Made by a program: the position numbers and the translations under genes. 64,000 nucleotides of DNA from Pseudomonas migulae. Lineage in GTDB: Bacteria; Pseudomonadota; Gammaproteobacteria; Pseudomonadales; Pseudomonadaceae. Shown here in pieces: positions 1 to 9,277 of the stretch. Every line of letters begins with the position of its first letter. Position 1 is the stretch's first letter. The stretch spans positions 2,253,501 to 2,317,500 of the forward strand of contig NZ_JALJWR010000001.1 of the NCBI RefSeq assembly GCF_024169315.1. The letters run 5' to 3'. Under the pieces are notes generated by a model. The model saw nothing but the letters and a program-made list of their open reading frames with translations, had not been told where the DNA came from and made no database searches.

Positions 1-308
1 GCCCAGTCGGCGTCCAGTTCATCGGCCACCACCATGGTCAAACTGGTGCGCACGCCCTGGCCCATTTCCGAACGGTTGCAGACTACCGTCACCGTGCCAT
101 CAGCGGCGATGCTGACGTACACCTTCGGATCATCGATCCAGCCGTTGGGCATGCCGTCGGCGCCGAATTTCTTTTCTTTCTCGGCAGCAAAAGCGTCCTG
201 CCAGCCCCAACTCGCGGCGATGACCAGCGCACCGGTGGCACCGACGCCTTTGAGGAAACCACGGCGACTGAAGTTGCTCAGGGCGAAATCATTCGGTAAC
301 TGGCTCAT
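1..308 (-). CDS. Molybdopterin-binding oxidoreductase large subunit, N-terminal part (isoquinoline 1-oxidoreductase beta-like)
   Basis: Only the first ~102 residues lie in the window; the gene runs off the left edge. The N-terminus carries a twin-arginine signal (SRRGFLKGVG at residues 14-23) followed by a hydrophobic stretch, so the enzyme is probably exported folded by the Tat system. The segment EMGQGVRTSLTMVVADELDA is typical of the xanthine dehydrogenase/isoquinoline oxidoreductase molybdopterin subunit. Its start ATG overlaps the stop of the upstream [2Fe-2S] subunit gene (ATGA), so the two are translationally coupled and form one molybdenum hydroxylase. The physiological substrate cannot be read from the sequence. 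Confidence 0.85.
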   Translation of the reverse strand, partial: MSQLPNDFALSNFSRRGFLKGVGATGALVIAASWGWQDAFAAEKEKKFGADGMPNGWIDDPKVYVSIAADGTVTVVCNRSEMGQGVRTSLTMVVADELDADW

Positions 309-781
309 GCCTTGGCCTCCTTCAGGTGGGTGGATGCCTGGCGGATGGCGGTCTTGATGCGGTTGTAAGTGCCGCAACGGCAAATATTGCCGACCATCGC
401 CTCTTCGATCTGTTCGTCGCTCGGGTTCGGGTTGGTCTTGAGCAGTGCCGTGGCGGACATGATCTGCCCGCCCTGGCAGTAACCGCATTGGGCGACGGCG
501 GTGTCGAGCCAGGCTTGCTGGACGATTTGCCCGACCGGGTCGGCGTGCAGGTTGTCGATGGTGGTGACGTTCTGGCCGATCACCGAGCCGATCGGCGTGA
601 TGCAACTGCGCGCCGGGGCGCCTTCGATATGAATGGTGCAGGCGCCGCACAGGCCCATGCCGCAGCCGAACTTGGTGCCGTTGTAACCGGCCACGTCGCG
701 GATGGCCCAGAGCAGCGGCATGTCCTCGGTGACATCGAGTTGATGGTCTTGACCATTGAGCTTCAGGGTAATCATGGGCAC
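305..781 (-). CDS. (2Fe-2S)-binding subunit of a molybdenum hydroxylase (isoquinoline 1-oxidoreductase alpha-like)
   Basis: A 158-residue protein with the two [2Fe-2S] domains of the xanthine oxidase family small subunit. The N-terminal ferredoxin-like domain has Cys40, Cys45, Cys48 and Cys60 (GCGMGLCGACT...SC). The C-terminal helical domain has CGYCQGGQ and ICRCGTY. It passes electrons from the molybdenum site of the partner subunit encoded just downstream, with which it overlaps by 4 bp. A second in-frame ATG two codons in (MITLKLNG) is an equally good start. No signal peptide is present, so it would ride with the Tat-exported large subunit (inference). Confidence 0.88.
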   Translation of the reverse strand: MPMITLKLNGQDHQLDVTEDMPLLWAIRDVAGYNGTKFGCGMGLCGACTIHIEGAPARSCITPIGSVIGQNVTTIDNLHADPVGQIVQQAWLDTAVAQCGYCQGGQIMSATALLKTNPNPSDEQIEEAMVGNICRCGTYNRIKTAIRQASTHLKEAKA

Positions 782-960
782 GCCCGCATATTTATAGGGT
801 TATGGGGTCGAGCAATCTGCCGCTTGGGAACAAGCGGTTGGCATCACAGATCGACTCAGGCTAATGAGGCTCTCTTATGCGGACGGGGACGTCTGCATCG
901 GGCCTTTGGTGGAACAAACGCTTGATCGTCAGGTGGCTAAGTTAACCCAGCATTAACAAA

Positions 961-994
961 AAAGCCCTGCACAGTTGAAGCTGTGCAGGGCTTT
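961..994 (-). terminator. Rho-independent terminator after murB
   Basis: Perfect 14-bp inverted repeat (AAAGCCCTGCACAG / CTGTGCAGGGCTTT) with a 6-nt loop, followed on the minus strand by a run of T. It lies 25 bp past the murB stop codon and ends the minus-strand envelope operon. Confidence 0.85.
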
Positions 995-1018
995 GAGATC
1001 AGTCTTGAAAGCGTAGCC

Positions 1019-2038
1019 TCAATACCGATTGGGCTCCATTTCCAGTTCGACGTGGAAACGTTCGGCAATGTCTTTTTGAATGCGTTGCGCCAGGCTCAAC
1101 AACTGTAGGCCAGTCGCGGCCCCGTAGTTGACCAGCACCAGCGCCTGCAATTTATGCACGCCAGCGTCGGCTTCGCGGAAACCTTTCCACCCTGCCCGCT
1201 CGATCAGCCAGCCTGCGGCCAGTTTCATCTGCCCGTCGGGTTGCGCGTAGGCCACCAGATCCGGGTATTCGCCTTTGAGCCGGGTGACCAATTCAGCCGA
1301 CACCAAGGGATTCTTGAAGAAGCTGCCGGCGTTGCCGAGCACTGCCGGGTCCGGAAGCTTTTCGTTGCGGATGCTGCAAATCGCCTGGCTGACGTCGGTG
1401 GCGGTCGGGTGATCGATACCCTGCTCGGTCAGGCGCTGACGCACCGGGCCGTACTCCAGATGCAAAGGAGCGGCACGGTCCAGGGCGAAACGAACCCGCA
1501 GGATCAACCAACGTCCCGGTTCCTGTTTGAACAGGCTGTCGCGGTAAGCGAAGTTGCACTCGGCCAGCGTGAAATCGCGCAATTCGCCGGTCTGGCGATC
1601 CAGAGCGGTCAGGCCGGCAAACACGTCCTTGATCTCCACACCGTAGGCGCCGATGTTCTGCATCGGTGCCGCGCCGACGGTACCGGGGATCAGACTGAGG
1701 TTTTCCAGCCCCGACAGCCCCTGCGCCAGCGTGTGTTGCACGAACGGATGCCAAGGCTCGCCGGCCTCGGCTTCGATCACGACCTTGCTGCCGTCGTCGC
1801 TCAGGATACGAATCCCGCGTGTCGCCATGCGCAGCACCAGCGACTGGATATCGGCCGTCAGCAGAAGATTACTGCCACCGCCGATCACCAGCAGCGGCAC
1901 GTCATGCTCCGCCGCATAGGCCAGAGCCTCGCGCACGTCGGCATCGCTGTGGGCTTCGGCAAACAAACGCGCCTGGACGTCCACGCCAAAGGTATTGAAC
2001 GGTTTGAGCGAAACTCCGGGTTGAACCTGCAAACTCAT
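1019..2038 (-). CDS. murB: UDP-N-acetylenolpyruvoylglucosamine reductase
   Basis: A 339-residue cytoplasmic FAD enzyme that makes UDP-N-acetylmuramate with NADPH, the second committed step of peptidoglycan precursor synthesis. The FAD-binding motif VIGGGSNLLL (about residues 51-60), the IPGTVGAAPMQNIGAYG loop (about 118-134) and the serine-bearing NAGSFFKNP motif (about 236-244) are those of type I MurB, and the length fits that class. It is the last gene of a minus-strand operon: its start overlaps the stop of the upstream phosphatase gene by 4 bp, and a strong terminator follows. Confidence 0.97.
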   Translation of the reverse strand: MSLQVQPGVSLKPFNTFGVDVQARLFAEAHSDADVREALAYAAEHDVPLLVIGGGSNLLLTADIQSLVLRMATRGIRILSDDGSKVVIEAEAGEPWHPFVQHTLAQGLSGLENLSLIPGTVGAAPMQNIGAYGVEIKDVFAGLTALDRQTGELRDFTLAECNFAYRDSLFKQEPGRWLILRVRFALDRAAPLHLEYGPVRQRLTEQGIDHPTATDVSQAICSIRNEKLPDPAVLGNAGSFFKNPLVSAELVTRLKGEYPDLVAYAQPDGQMKLAAGWLIERAGWKGFREADAGVHKLQALVLVNYGAATGLQLLSLAQRIQKDIAERFHVELEMEPNRY

Positions 2039-2499
2039 AACCGGCCCTTCAATTCGATCACCAGCAAGTCCGTCGCGCGCTCGATCAGGTCCAGCACGTA
2101 CTCGAACCCTTGGTCACCGTCGTGGTAAGGATCCGGCACTTCATCGACATCCGACTGGTAGCGACGCAGGAACAGATCCAGCTCGGCCTTGCCTTTGGCC
2201 GGTTGCATCGACTTGAGGTTGCGCAGGTTGCTGTGGTCCATCGCCAGGATCAGGTCGTACGTGGCGAAATCGGCGCGGGTCACTTGCTGGGCACGCTGCA
2301 TGGACAGGTCGTAACCGCGCAGTTTGGCCGCTGCCTGGCTGCGCTGGTCCGGCGCCCTGCCAACGTGCCAGTCACCGGTGCCGGCGGAGGCGACTTCGAT
2401 TTGATCGGCCAGCCCCGCTTCACGCAGTTTGTGTCGAAGCACGCCTTCGGCCGTCGGAGAACGGCAGATGTTGCCCAGGCACACGAACAAAACCCGCAT
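2035..2499 (-). CDS. Low-molecular-weight protein-tyrosine phosphatase
   Basis: A 154-residue LMW-PTP. The N-terminal P-loop is CLGNICRS (nucleophile Cys7, Arg13) and the general acid lies in DPYHDG (about residues 121-126). Family members act on tyrosine-phosphorylated proteins, in some bacteria on kinases of polysaccharide export; here it sits between kdsB and murB. Start and stop codons overlap both neighbours by 1-4 bp, so it is co-translated with the cell-envelope genes. The target protein is not evident. Confidence 0.93.
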   Translation of the reverse strand: MRVLFVCLGNICRSPTAEGVLRHKLREAGLADQIEVASAGTGDWHVGRAPDQRSQAAAKLRGYDLSMQRAQQVTRADFATYDLILAMDHSNLRNLKSMQPAKGKAELDLFLRRYQSDVDEVPDPYHDGDQGFEYVLDLIERATDLLVIELKGRL

Positions 2500-3263
2500 C
2501 AGGCCTCCAGCAGGCGACGAACGCGCTCAAGGTCTTCGACGGTGTCGACGCCGGTGGGCGGCGCGATCAACGCGTCGGCGACGTGAATTCGCACGCCGTG
2601 CCACAAGGCACGCAGTTGTTCCAGGGACTCGGTGTTTTCCAGCCAGCACGGTCCCCAGCTGACGAAGTCATGCAGGAAACCGGCGCGGTAGGCATAGATG
2701 CCGATGTGACGGCGATACGGCACGCCTTCCGGCAGCGCATCGCGGCTTTTCGCGAACGCGTCCCGGGCCCACGGCAACGTCGCGCGACTGAATGTCAGCG
2801 CGAGGCCATTGAGGTCGCTGACGACCTTGACCACGTTCGGGTTGAACAGGGTTTCAACGTCTTCGATCGGCTCGGCCAATGTGGCCATGCGCGCTTCGGT
2901 GTGGGCGGCCAGATTGGCGGCAACCTGATCGATCACGCTCGGAGGGATCAGCGGTTCGTCACCCTGAACGTTGACCACGATGGCGTCAGGCGCCAGGCCG
3001 AGTTTTGCGGCGACTTCGGCCAGGCGGTCCGTGCCGGAGTTGTGATCTTCGCGGGTCAGCACCACTTCAGCGCCAAACCCGTTGCACGCCTCGACAATGC
3101 GCGCATCGTCGGTGGCGACCACCACGCGCTCGGCGCTGCTTTTGCTCGCCTGTTCCCAGACGTGCTGGATCATCGGTTTGCCGGCGATCAGCAGCAGCGG
3201 TTTTCCCGGCAGGCGGGTGGAGGCGTAACGCGATGGAATGACAACGGTAAAGGCTGTGGTCAT
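2499..3263 (-). CDS. kdsB: 3-deoxy-manno-octulosonate cytidylyltransferase (CMP-Kdo synthetase)
   Basis: A 254-residue cytoplasmic enzyme that activates Kdo with CTP for lipopolysaccharide inner-core synthesis. The N-terminal nucleotide-binding signature is [16 protein letters not shown] (about residues 10-25), and [10 protein letters not shown] (about 98-107) is the conserved metal/nucleotide site. Full family length. It overlaps the Trm112-like gene upstream by 4 bp and abuts the phosphatase gene downstream, inside the lpxK-kdsB-murB operon. Confidence 0.97.
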   Translation of the reverse strand: MTTAFTVVIPSRYASTRLPGKPLLLIAGKPMIQHVWEQASKSSAERVVVATDDARIVEACNGFGAEVVLTREDHNSGTDRLAEVAAKLGLAPDAIVVNVQGDEPLIPPSVIDQVAANLAAHTEARMATLAEPIEDVETLFNPNVVKVVSDLNGLALTFSRATLPWARDAFAKSRDALPEGVPYRRHIGIYAYRAGFLHDFVSWGPCWLENTESLEQLRALWHGVRIHVADALIAPPTGVDTVEDLERVRRLLEA

Positions 3264-3445
3264 TTATCCAGACGCTCGTCAGTGGTCAGGGTGCGGGCTT
3301 CGGTTTCGAGCATCACCGGGATGCCGTCGCGAATCGGGTACGCCAGGCCGGCGCCCTTGCTGATCAGCTCGGTTTTGTCGGCGCTGAGCTTGAGCGGGCC
3401 CTTGCAGACCGGGCAAGCGAGGATGTCGAGCAATTTGGTGTCCAT
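3260..3445 (-). CDS. Trm112/YcaR family small protein
   Basis: A 61-residue protein starting [16 protein letters not shown]. It has one zinc-ribbon half (CPVC, residues 11-14) and a conserved [11 protein letters not shown] segment. Trm112 proteins activate methyltransferases in eukaryotes and archaea; the role of the bacterial version between lpxK and kdsB is not settled. An in-frame ATG lies two codons upstream at 3451; the shorter start matches usual family length. The stop overlaps the start of kdsB. Confidence 0.9.
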   Translation of the reverse strand: MDTKLLDILACPVCKGPLKLSADKTELISKGAGLAYPIRDGIPVMLETEARTLTTDERLDK

Positions 3446-3469
3446 GAGCATTCCCTGGATAAAAACGGT

Positions 3470-4480
3470 TTAAGGCAAAAGACGAGCCGGCAACAGGCGC
3501 ATCAGCTGCGTATCGAACCAGGCCACGAAGGCCGGCGACGGCGCAGCATCGACTGCCAGGTACCACCAATCGGCGGCGGCGAAGGCACGGCACTTCACCG
3601 CGTCCTTTTCGGTCATCACCAACGGCAATGACGGAGTGAAATTCAAGGCCTGCATGCTGTACTCGGCGTGATCGGCAAATGCATGCGGGACTGGCCGCCA
3701 GTGTAGCGTTTCGAGGGTCGTGAAGAAACGCTGCGGATTGCCGATCCCGGCCACGGCGTGCAGCGCCTGGCCTGCGGGGAAGTGATCGAGGGGACGCCGT
3801 TCGCCGCTGTGCAGATTGACCAGTTCGGTGGGTTGCAGCTGAAAGGCAAAACCGTTGTCGCGATCTTCAGTGGCGCCGTTGTACAGCACCGCGTCAACGC
3901 TTTGCAGACGTTCGACCGGCTCGCGCAAGGGTCCGGCGGGCAGGCAACGTTTGTTGCCCAGGCCACGGGCGGCGTCGATCAAGACCAGTTCAAGGTCCCG
4001 CGCCAGCCGGTAATGCTGCATGCCGTCATCGGACAGAATCAGGTCCAGCGGCTCACTCGCCAGCAGCGCTTTGACGGCACTGCTGCGGTCCGGGTCGATC
4101 ATCAACGGAACGCCGGTGCGCTGGACGATCAACAGCGGTTCATCGCCCGCCACTTCGGCGCTTTGCTCGGCCTCGACACGCCACGGCAACTGTGGCGGTT
4201 TGGCGCCATAGCCGCGGCTGACCACGCCGACCCGCAAGCCACTGCGCTGACAATGCTGGATCATCCACAGAATCAGCGGCGTCTTGCCCGTACCGCCCAC
4301 GGTGATGTTGCCGACGACGATCAACGGCACCGGTGGCTGATAAATCTCGCCCTCACCCGCCAGAAAGCGTTTGCGCTTGTTCGTGACCACGCGCCGATAC
4401 AACCACTCCAGTGGCTGCAACAACTTCAGGGCCGGATGACCGCCGTACCAGGCGGCGAGCAAGCGATCGGACATGGCCAT
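3470..4480 (-). CDS. lpxK: Tetraacyldisaccharide 4'-kinase
   Basis: A 336-residue membrane-associated kinase that phosphorylates the lipid A disaccharide at position 4' to give lipid IVA. The Walker A-like motif [14 protein letters not shown] lies at about residues 57-70 and [15 protein letters not shown] at about 150-164, both diagnostic. The start ATG is directly adjacent to the upstream exbD stop, within the envelope operon. Confidence 0.97.
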   Translation of the reverse strand: MAMSDRLLAAWYGGHPALKLLQPLEWLYRRVVTNKRKRFLAGEGEIYQPPVPLIVVGNITVGGTGKTPLILWMIQHCQRSGLRVGVVSRGYGAKPPQLPWRVEAEQSAEVAGDEPLLIVQRTGVPLMIDPDRSSAVKALLASEPLDLILSDDGMQHYRLARDLELVLIDAARGLGNKRCLPAGPLREPVERLQSVDAVLYNGATEDRDNGFAFQLQPTELVNLHSGERRPLDHFPAGQALHAVAGIGNPQRFFTTLETLHWRPVPHAFADHAEYSMQALNFTPSLPLVMTEKDAVKCRAFAAADWWYLAVDAAPSPAFVAWFDTQLMRLLPARLLP

Positions 4481-4911
4481 CAGGGCGCGGGCGGCGCCGC
4501 CTCGACTGTGGTCATGCGCAAGTGACTGAAACCGAGTTTGCCGGCGGCGTCCATGGCGGTGATTACCGACTGATGCTGGGTCTTGCCATCGGCACTGATG
4601 GACAACGGCAGGTTGGTGTCACCGTTGGATTCTTTCTGCAACGCCTCCATGAGCGTGGTCAGGTCATTCTTCGGCAAGAGCTGATTGTTCACGGAGAACA
4701 CGCCTTCGGCACTGATGGCGACGTCCAGGTGCTTGACCTGCTGGTCTTCGGCAGGCGAACCGCTGACCGCTTCCGGCAGATCGACGCGCAACTGGGTTTC
4801 ACGGGTGAAGGTGGTGGTGACAACGAAAAACAGCAGCAGGATAAACACCACGTCGATCAGCGACGCGAGGTTGATGTCTACCGTTTCCCGCGGCTTTCGG
4901 CGGAATTTCAC
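4480..4911 (-). CDS. Biopolymer transport protein ExbD/TolR family
   Basis: A 143-residue protein with a short cytoplasmic start, one transmembrane segment (about residues 14-34, [17 protein letters not shown]) carrying the proton-relay aspartate of the ExbD/TolR family ([10 protein letters not shown]), and a periplasmic C-terminal domain. With the TolQ/ExbB-like channel encoded upstream it forms a proton-driven motor. Start and stop overlap both neighbours. Position next to lpxK and comEC matches other pseudomonads; whether it energises TonB or another partner cannot be decided here. Confidence 0.9.
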   Translation of the reverse strand: MKFRRKPRETVDINLASLIDVVFILLLFFVVTTTFTRETQLRVDLPEAVSGSPAEDQQVKHLDVAISAEGVFSVNNQLLPKNDLTTLMEALQKESNGDTNLPLSISADGKTQHQSVITAMDAAGKLGFSHLRMTTVEAAPPAP

Positions 4912-5546
4912 GCTTTTTTGCCCTCAGCCAGGTCCACGTCACGATCCCCCTGCACCACCTCGACCAGCTTGATCGCTTCCTGCTCCATGCCGACGACCAG
5001 TTCATCGATCCGGCGCTGCAGGAAACGGTGGAAGAATACCGCCGGGATACCGACCATCAGGCCGGCGGCCGTGGTGATCAAGGCCTTGGAAATACCACCC
5101 GCCAGCACGGCGGCGTTGGTGCCCATGCCCGTGCCCATGAACGCGCTGAAAATATCGATCATGCCCAGCACCGTGCCCAACAGCCCCAGCAACGGTGCCA
5201 TCGCAGCGATGGTGCCGAGGGCGTTGATGTAGCGCTCGAGCTCGTGAATCACGCGTGCAGCGGCCTCTTCGATGCACTCTTTCATGATCTCCCGACCATG
5301 TTTGGAGTTGGCCAGGCCCGCCGCCAGAATCTCGCCCAACGGCGAGTTGGCACGCAGTTCCTTGAGCTTTTCTTTATTGAGCTGCTTGTCTTTGATCCAC
5401 ACCCAGACCTGTCCGAGCAGATGCTCCGGGGTCACACGGCTGGCACGCAGGGTCCAGAGACGCTCGGCGACGATCGCCATGGCCGCGATGGAACTCAGAA
5501 TGATCGGCAGCATCATCCAGCCGCCGGATTTGACCAATTCCCACAC
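4908..5546 (-). CDS. MotA/TolQ/ExbB proton channel family protein
   Basis: A 212-residue channel subunit (WELVKSGGWMMLPIILSSIAA at the N-terminus) with three transmembrane segments: one near residues 9-30 and two in the C-terminal half (GTIAAMAPLLGLLGTVLGM and ALITTAAGLMVGIPAVFF). I chose the GTG at 5546, preceded by GAGGGG at 9 nt. An in-frame GTG at 5576 would add ten residues but has no good ribosome site. It overlaps exbD by 4 bp and is the first gene of the envelope operon. Confidence 0.9.
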   Translation of the reverse strand: MWELVKSGGWMMLPIILSSIAAMAIVAERLWTLRASRVTPEHLLGQVWVWIKDKQLNKEKLKELRANSPLGEILAAGLANSKHGREIMKECIEEAAARVIHELERYINALGTIAAMAPLLGLLGTVLGMIDIFSAFMGTGMGTNAAVLAGGISKALITTAAGLMVGIPAVFFHRFLQRRIDELVVGMEQEAIKLVEVVQGDRDVDLAEGKKA

Positions 5547-5644
5547 AGTGACAGTCCCCTCGAAAAAGTGCGCCACTCTAACATAGGGGGTCGACTCACC
5601 GAAGACCGTGATGTCGCATCCGGTCGGGCTTTAATAACGCTCGG

Positions 5645-7867
5645 TTATGGCGGGGAGCGCCAGAAACGCCGTTCCTGACGCATTGTCCACGCCGGCTCGA
5701 AGCGTCCGAGGTGCAGACGAATGGCGCCCTGCTCGGCGCTGTCATGGATCGCCATGCCGCGTTTCATGTAGCGGGCCATGACCGTGGGGTGCGGATGACC
5801 GAAGGAGTTGCCGTTGCCGCGCGAGATCAGCACCGCGTTGGGCTGCAACGCGGCGAGCAGCGCCATCGACGACGAACTGCGGCTGCCGTGGTGCGGCGCC
5901 TGCAACCAGTCAGTGGGCACGGCCAGCGGACCGTCGAGCAGGGCTCGTTCGGCGGCGCTGTCGATATCACCCGTCAGCAGCAAGCGCTCGCCATTGGCCT
6001 CTATCTGCAGGACACAGGATTTTTGATTACTGTCCGAGGCGGAAGGCCATTGCCAGAGCTGAAACCTCACGCCGTCCCATGTCCATTGCCGGCCACTCTC
6101 GCAGGCCTCGGCGCGTAATTCGACGGGCAATGCCCCGGGGTCGCCGCTGAGCACTCGCGTCACCGGCAAGCCCTGGGCAACCGCACGCGCACCGCCAGCG
6201 TGATCGGCGTCGGCGTGGCTGAGCAACATCAGGTCGAGTCCGCCCACGCCCAGTTTGCGCAACGTGGGCAGCACCACTCGCTCGCCGAGGTCGAAGTCGC
6301 CGAAGCGCGGGCCCGTGTCATACAACAGTGTGTAATGGCGGGTCCGCACCAGGATCGCCAACCCCTGGCCAACATCCAGTTGCCAGACTTCGGCGATACC
6401 CTGTGGCAACAGTGGCCGAGGTGGAAAAACCAGCAACAGTAACAACGGCCAACCCAACGGGCGCAGCGGTACGCCGCGCGGCATCAACAGCAAAAACGCG
6501 CCGAGGGTGCCCAGCACCCATGTCCACCATGGAATCGCCACGGGCACCCACGCAGGCAATTGACCGGCCATCAACCCAAGGCCCTTGAACAGCCAGTCGA
6601 TCAGCCCGCCCGCCAGCCACAGCAGCCCCTCGCCCACATAAGGCAGCGGCAACAACAGGGTGCCCAGCAAGGCCGGCGGCAATACCAGCAAACTGATCCA
6701 GGGCACGGCAAGCAGATTCGCGACCGGCCCGCTGAGACTGATCGGCAATCCCAGCACCAGCAGTAACGGTCCCAGGCCGATTGCGATCAGCCATTGGGCG
6801 CGGGTCCAGGTTTGCCACCATCGCCAAGGGCCGAGGCGACCGCCGAAGGTGAAGATCAACACCGCCACCGCCGCGAAGGACAACCAGAAACCCGGTTGCA
6901 GACTCGCCAGCGGATCCAGCAACAACACCGCGTTGAGCGCCAGCAACAACGGCCACCAGGCACCGAGATGACGAAAGCGCAGGCGCCACAACAGGACCAG
7001 CCCGATCATCATGCAGGCTCGCTGCACCGGCACGTCGAATCCTGCCAGCAGTCCGTAGCCGAGGGCCGCGGCGAATGCCAGTCCGCACGCCCATGGCAGC
7101 CACGGCAGACGATTTGGCCACAAACCGTAGCGAGCCAGCCCGGCGATCAGCAGATACACCACGCCGGCCAGCAGGCCGACGTGCTGCCCGGAAATCACCA
7201 GCAGGTGCACGGTGCCGGTGTCTTGCAACACCTGCCAGTCCTCGCGACTGAGCCCGGCGCCATCCCCCAGCACCAGCGCCGTCAATGCACCGGTTCGCCC
7301 CTGAGCGTCCACGGTTTGCAAGCGTTGGCGGATGCTGTCGCGCCAGGCCCATCGGGCTTCGGCAAGACGCTGGCCATCCTTGACGGTTCCGGTTGCACCG
7401 ATGCGTTGCGCCAGCAGCCAGGCGTCGTAATCGAAGGCATGGGGATTGAGCAGCCCCGCAGGACGCTTCAATTTCACCGCCAGCCGCCAGCGTTCGCCAC
7501 TGTTGACCGGCGGTCCGTCGTACCAGGCCAGGCGCATCAGTGACGGCACCTGTGTCTGTCGCGACCGGGCGTCCGCCAACTCGAAACGCACGACGCCTTC
7601 ATTATTCTGCGGCAATCCTGTCACCCGACCTTCGACCCAACGGGTTTCGCCATCGAGCTTCGCCGACAGTCGATCATCCAGCGCCCACTGCGCATTCGCG
7701 CCCGCCCAACTGAAGCCGAACAGGAAAAACGCCAACGGATACGTCCGGAACGGAAGCACCATCAATCCCGTTACGGGCAACACCAGCCATAACCAGACCG
7801 GTGGTAATGCCGGCAAAAAACGCAGGGCCAGCAGACCCAGCGCCAGCGCCATCATCCCTGTGCGCAT
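5645..7867 (-). CDS. comEC: DNA internalisation-related competence protein ComEC/Rec2
   Basis: A 740-residue polytopic inner-membrane protein. The N-terminal part holds a DUF4131-like periplasmic region and the central competence domain (LVISGQHVGLLAGVVYLLIAG at about residues 220-240), with many hydrophobic helices. The C-terminal part is a metallo-beta-lactamase-like domain with LLSHADADHAGG and APHHGSRSSSS, the probable channel and nuclease of DNA uptake. Start chosen at ATG 7867 behind AAGGA; an in-frame ATG at 7900 lacks comparable spacing. It is read away from the divergent DUF2062 gene. Confidence 0.93.
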   Translation of the reverse strand: MRTGMMALALGLLALRFLPALPPVWLWLVLPVTGLMVLPFRTYPLAFFLFGFSWAGANAQWALDDRLSAKLDGETRWVEGRVTGLPQNNEGVVRFELADARSRQTQVPSLMRLAWYDGPPVNSGERWRLAVKLKRPAGLLNPHAFDYDAWLLAQRIGATGTVKDGQRLAEARWAWRDSIRQRLQTVDAQGRTGALTALVLGDGAGLSREDWQVLQDTGTVHLLVISGQHVGLLAGVVYLLIAGLARYGLWPNRLPWLPWACGLAFAAALGYGLLAGFDVPVQRACMMIGLVLLWRLRFRHLGAWWPLLLALNAVLLLDPLASLQPGFWLSFAAVAVLIFTFGGRLGPWRWWQTWTRAQWLIAIGLGPLLLVLGLPISLSGPVANLLAVPWISLLVLPPALLGTLLLPLPYVGEGLLWLAGGLIDWLFKGLGLMAGQLPAWVPVAIPWWTWVLGTLGAFLLLMPRGVPLRPLGWPLLLLLVFPPRPLLPQGIAEVWQLDVGQGLAILVRTRHYTLLYDTGPRFGDFDLGERVVLPTLRKLGVGGLDLMLLSHADADHAGGARAVAQGLPVTRVLSGDPGALPVELRAEACESGRQWTWDGVRFQLWQWPSASDSNQKSCVLQIEANGERLLLTGDIDSAAERALLDGPLAVPTDWLQAPHHGSRSSSSMALLAALQPNAVLISRGNGNSFGHPHPTVMARYMKRGMAIHDSAEQGAIRLHLGRFEPAWTMRQERRFWRSPP

Positions 7868-8003
7868 AAGCCCGTCCTTGAGAGTCCCCTCCCTAGGCAT
7901 AGCCGGCTCACGGCACGTGCATCGTTATTAATTGTCACAAAGTCTGAATGGGCGGCTCTTAGAATCCAGACATACTTGCCGCCTTAACCGACCGAGAAGC
8001 CCT

Positions 8004-8522
8004 ATGCCCCGGCGCTTATTCAAACGTTACATGCCAGACCCGACCAGCATCAGGGAACACAAATCCTTACGCTTTCTCGGCACTCTGCTGCATGACCCGA
8101 ACCTCTGGCACCTCAACCGTCACTCGGTTGCGCGGGGCATGGCGGTGGGTTTGTTCGCGGCGTTCCTGCCGATTCCGTTGCAGATGCTGGTGGCGGCCAT
8201 CCTCGCCATCGTTGTGCGGGGCAACATGCCGATTGCTGTCAGCCTGGTGTGGTTGACCAATCCGATCACCATGCCTGCGGTGTTCTTTTGTACGTATCAG
8301 ACTGGGGCTTGGCTGATGGATGTGCCGGCTCGTCATTTGCCGGATGAGTTGACCTGGGAATGGATCAGCGGCGAGCTCTCTACGCTTTGGCAGCCGTTTT
8401 TGCTGGGTTCGGTTGTGGTAGGGCTTGTGTTGGGTGCGCTCGCCTATTGCCTGGTGATGATGTATTGGCGGTGGTGGGTGGGTCGGCAGTGGGCTCGGCG
8501 GAAGAAAAAGCGGATGCAATGA
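8004..8522 (+). CDS. DUF2062 domain-containing membrane protein
   Basis: A 172-residue protein opening MPRRLFKRYMPDP, with the DUF2062 signature SVARGMAVGLFAAFLPIPLQM and about three hydrophobic segments (near residues 45-85 and 130-155). Family function is unknown. ATG at 8004 is chosen, preceded by GAGAAG; upstream in-frame codons give a non-conserved extension. It is divergent from comEC and followed at once by a terminator. Confidence 0.88.
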   Translation: MPRRLFKRYMPDPTSIREHKSLRFLGTLLHDPNLWHLNRHSVARGMAVGLFAAFLPIPLQMLVAAILAIVVRGNMPIAVSLVWLTNPITMPAVFFCTYQTGAWLMDVPARHLPDELTWEWISGELSTLWQPFLLGSVVVGLVLGALAYCLVMMYWRWWVGRQWARRKKKRMQ

Positions 8523-8527
8523 ATGTT

Positions 8528-8557
8528 AAAAGGCCTCCGCGTTGGGAGGCCTTTTTT
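8528..8557 (+). terminator. Rho-independent terminator after the DUF2062 gene
   Basis: Hairpin AGGCCTCC / GGGAGGCCT with a 5-nt loop followed by six T, starting 6 bp after the stop codon. Confidence 0.88.
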
Positions 8558-8574
8558 ATGGTGCTTGGATCGGG

Positions 8575-9275
8575 GTACATATCCGTTTCTTTGGTAACGG
8601 CGGCTATTGGTTCCGCTTTTACAGCGGGTTACTTGGAAAAGCGCCAAGTAACCAAGCGCCTGCGCCCCTGACGTACGGTGGCTCGCTAAGGCTCGCCATT
8701 CCCTCACTCCGGTCCTGCTCCGTGGGCCCGCCGCCATCGGCCATCCATGGCCGGGGGCGGCTAACCCGGCATCCATGCCGGGTTGCCCACTGCGCAGAAC
8801 CTGCGCTCGGCCTTCCGACGGGGCAGATCAAGATCAAAAACAAAGCGAGGCGGCCTGAGAGCCGGCCTGAAGTTCGTCAGGATCATCGGGGGTGAACACC
8901 CATGTCATGCCCGCCACAATTCCTGTGGGAGCTGGCTTGCCAGCGATGGTCGTCAACGATAACGCATGCTGTCTGAATGAACGCGGTGTCTGGGCGTCCA
9001 TCGCTGGCAAGCCAGCTCCCACAGGGGAATGCGAAACGCTTCAAACGACAGGTCGGCCCAAAGGCCGCCTCGCGGTGCTGTGGCGGTAGCCGCCCCCGGC
9101 CATGGATGGCCGATGGCGGCGGGCCCACGGAGCAGGACCGGAGCGAGGGAACCCTGAGCCTAAGCGAAGGGCCGAACGAAAGGGGCAAAAGCGCTTGGTT
9201 ACTTGGCGCTTCTCCAAGTGACTCGCCGTAAGGGCGAAACCGTAATCAGCCGTTACCGCAGCAACAGATATGTAC
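8575..9275. repeat. Large composite inverted repeat, copy 1
   Basis: No gene is credible in this ~700-bp interval. It opens with GTACATATCCG and closes with GATATGTAC. Its left arm (TTACTTGG..GCGCCAAGTAACCAAGCGCC, CGGTCCTGCTCCGTGGGCCC, GGCCATCCATGGCCGG) recurs inverted in the right arm near 9085-9270. The middle holds a 104-bp REPIN. The same element occurs at 26144-26684 and as a half copy at 22190-22510. Short open frames on both strands are by-products of the repeat's GC-rich composition. Confidence 0.85.
8922..9025. repeat. REPIN inside large repeat copy 1
   Basis: Inverted arms CCTGTGGGAGCTGGCTTGCC / GGCAAGCCAGCTCCCACAGG, extended by AGCGATGG / CCATCGCT, around a 48-nt loop at 8950-8997. 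The loop is the reverse complement (42 of 48 positions) of the loop in the copy at 26362-26465. Confidence 0.9.
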
Positions 9276-9277
9276 AC

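Noticed and set aside
8619..9231. Short open frames on both strands in the large repeats
   Set aside because: They recur wherever the repeat occurs, lack ribosome sites, and contain translated REP sequence (such as AGKPAPTG).
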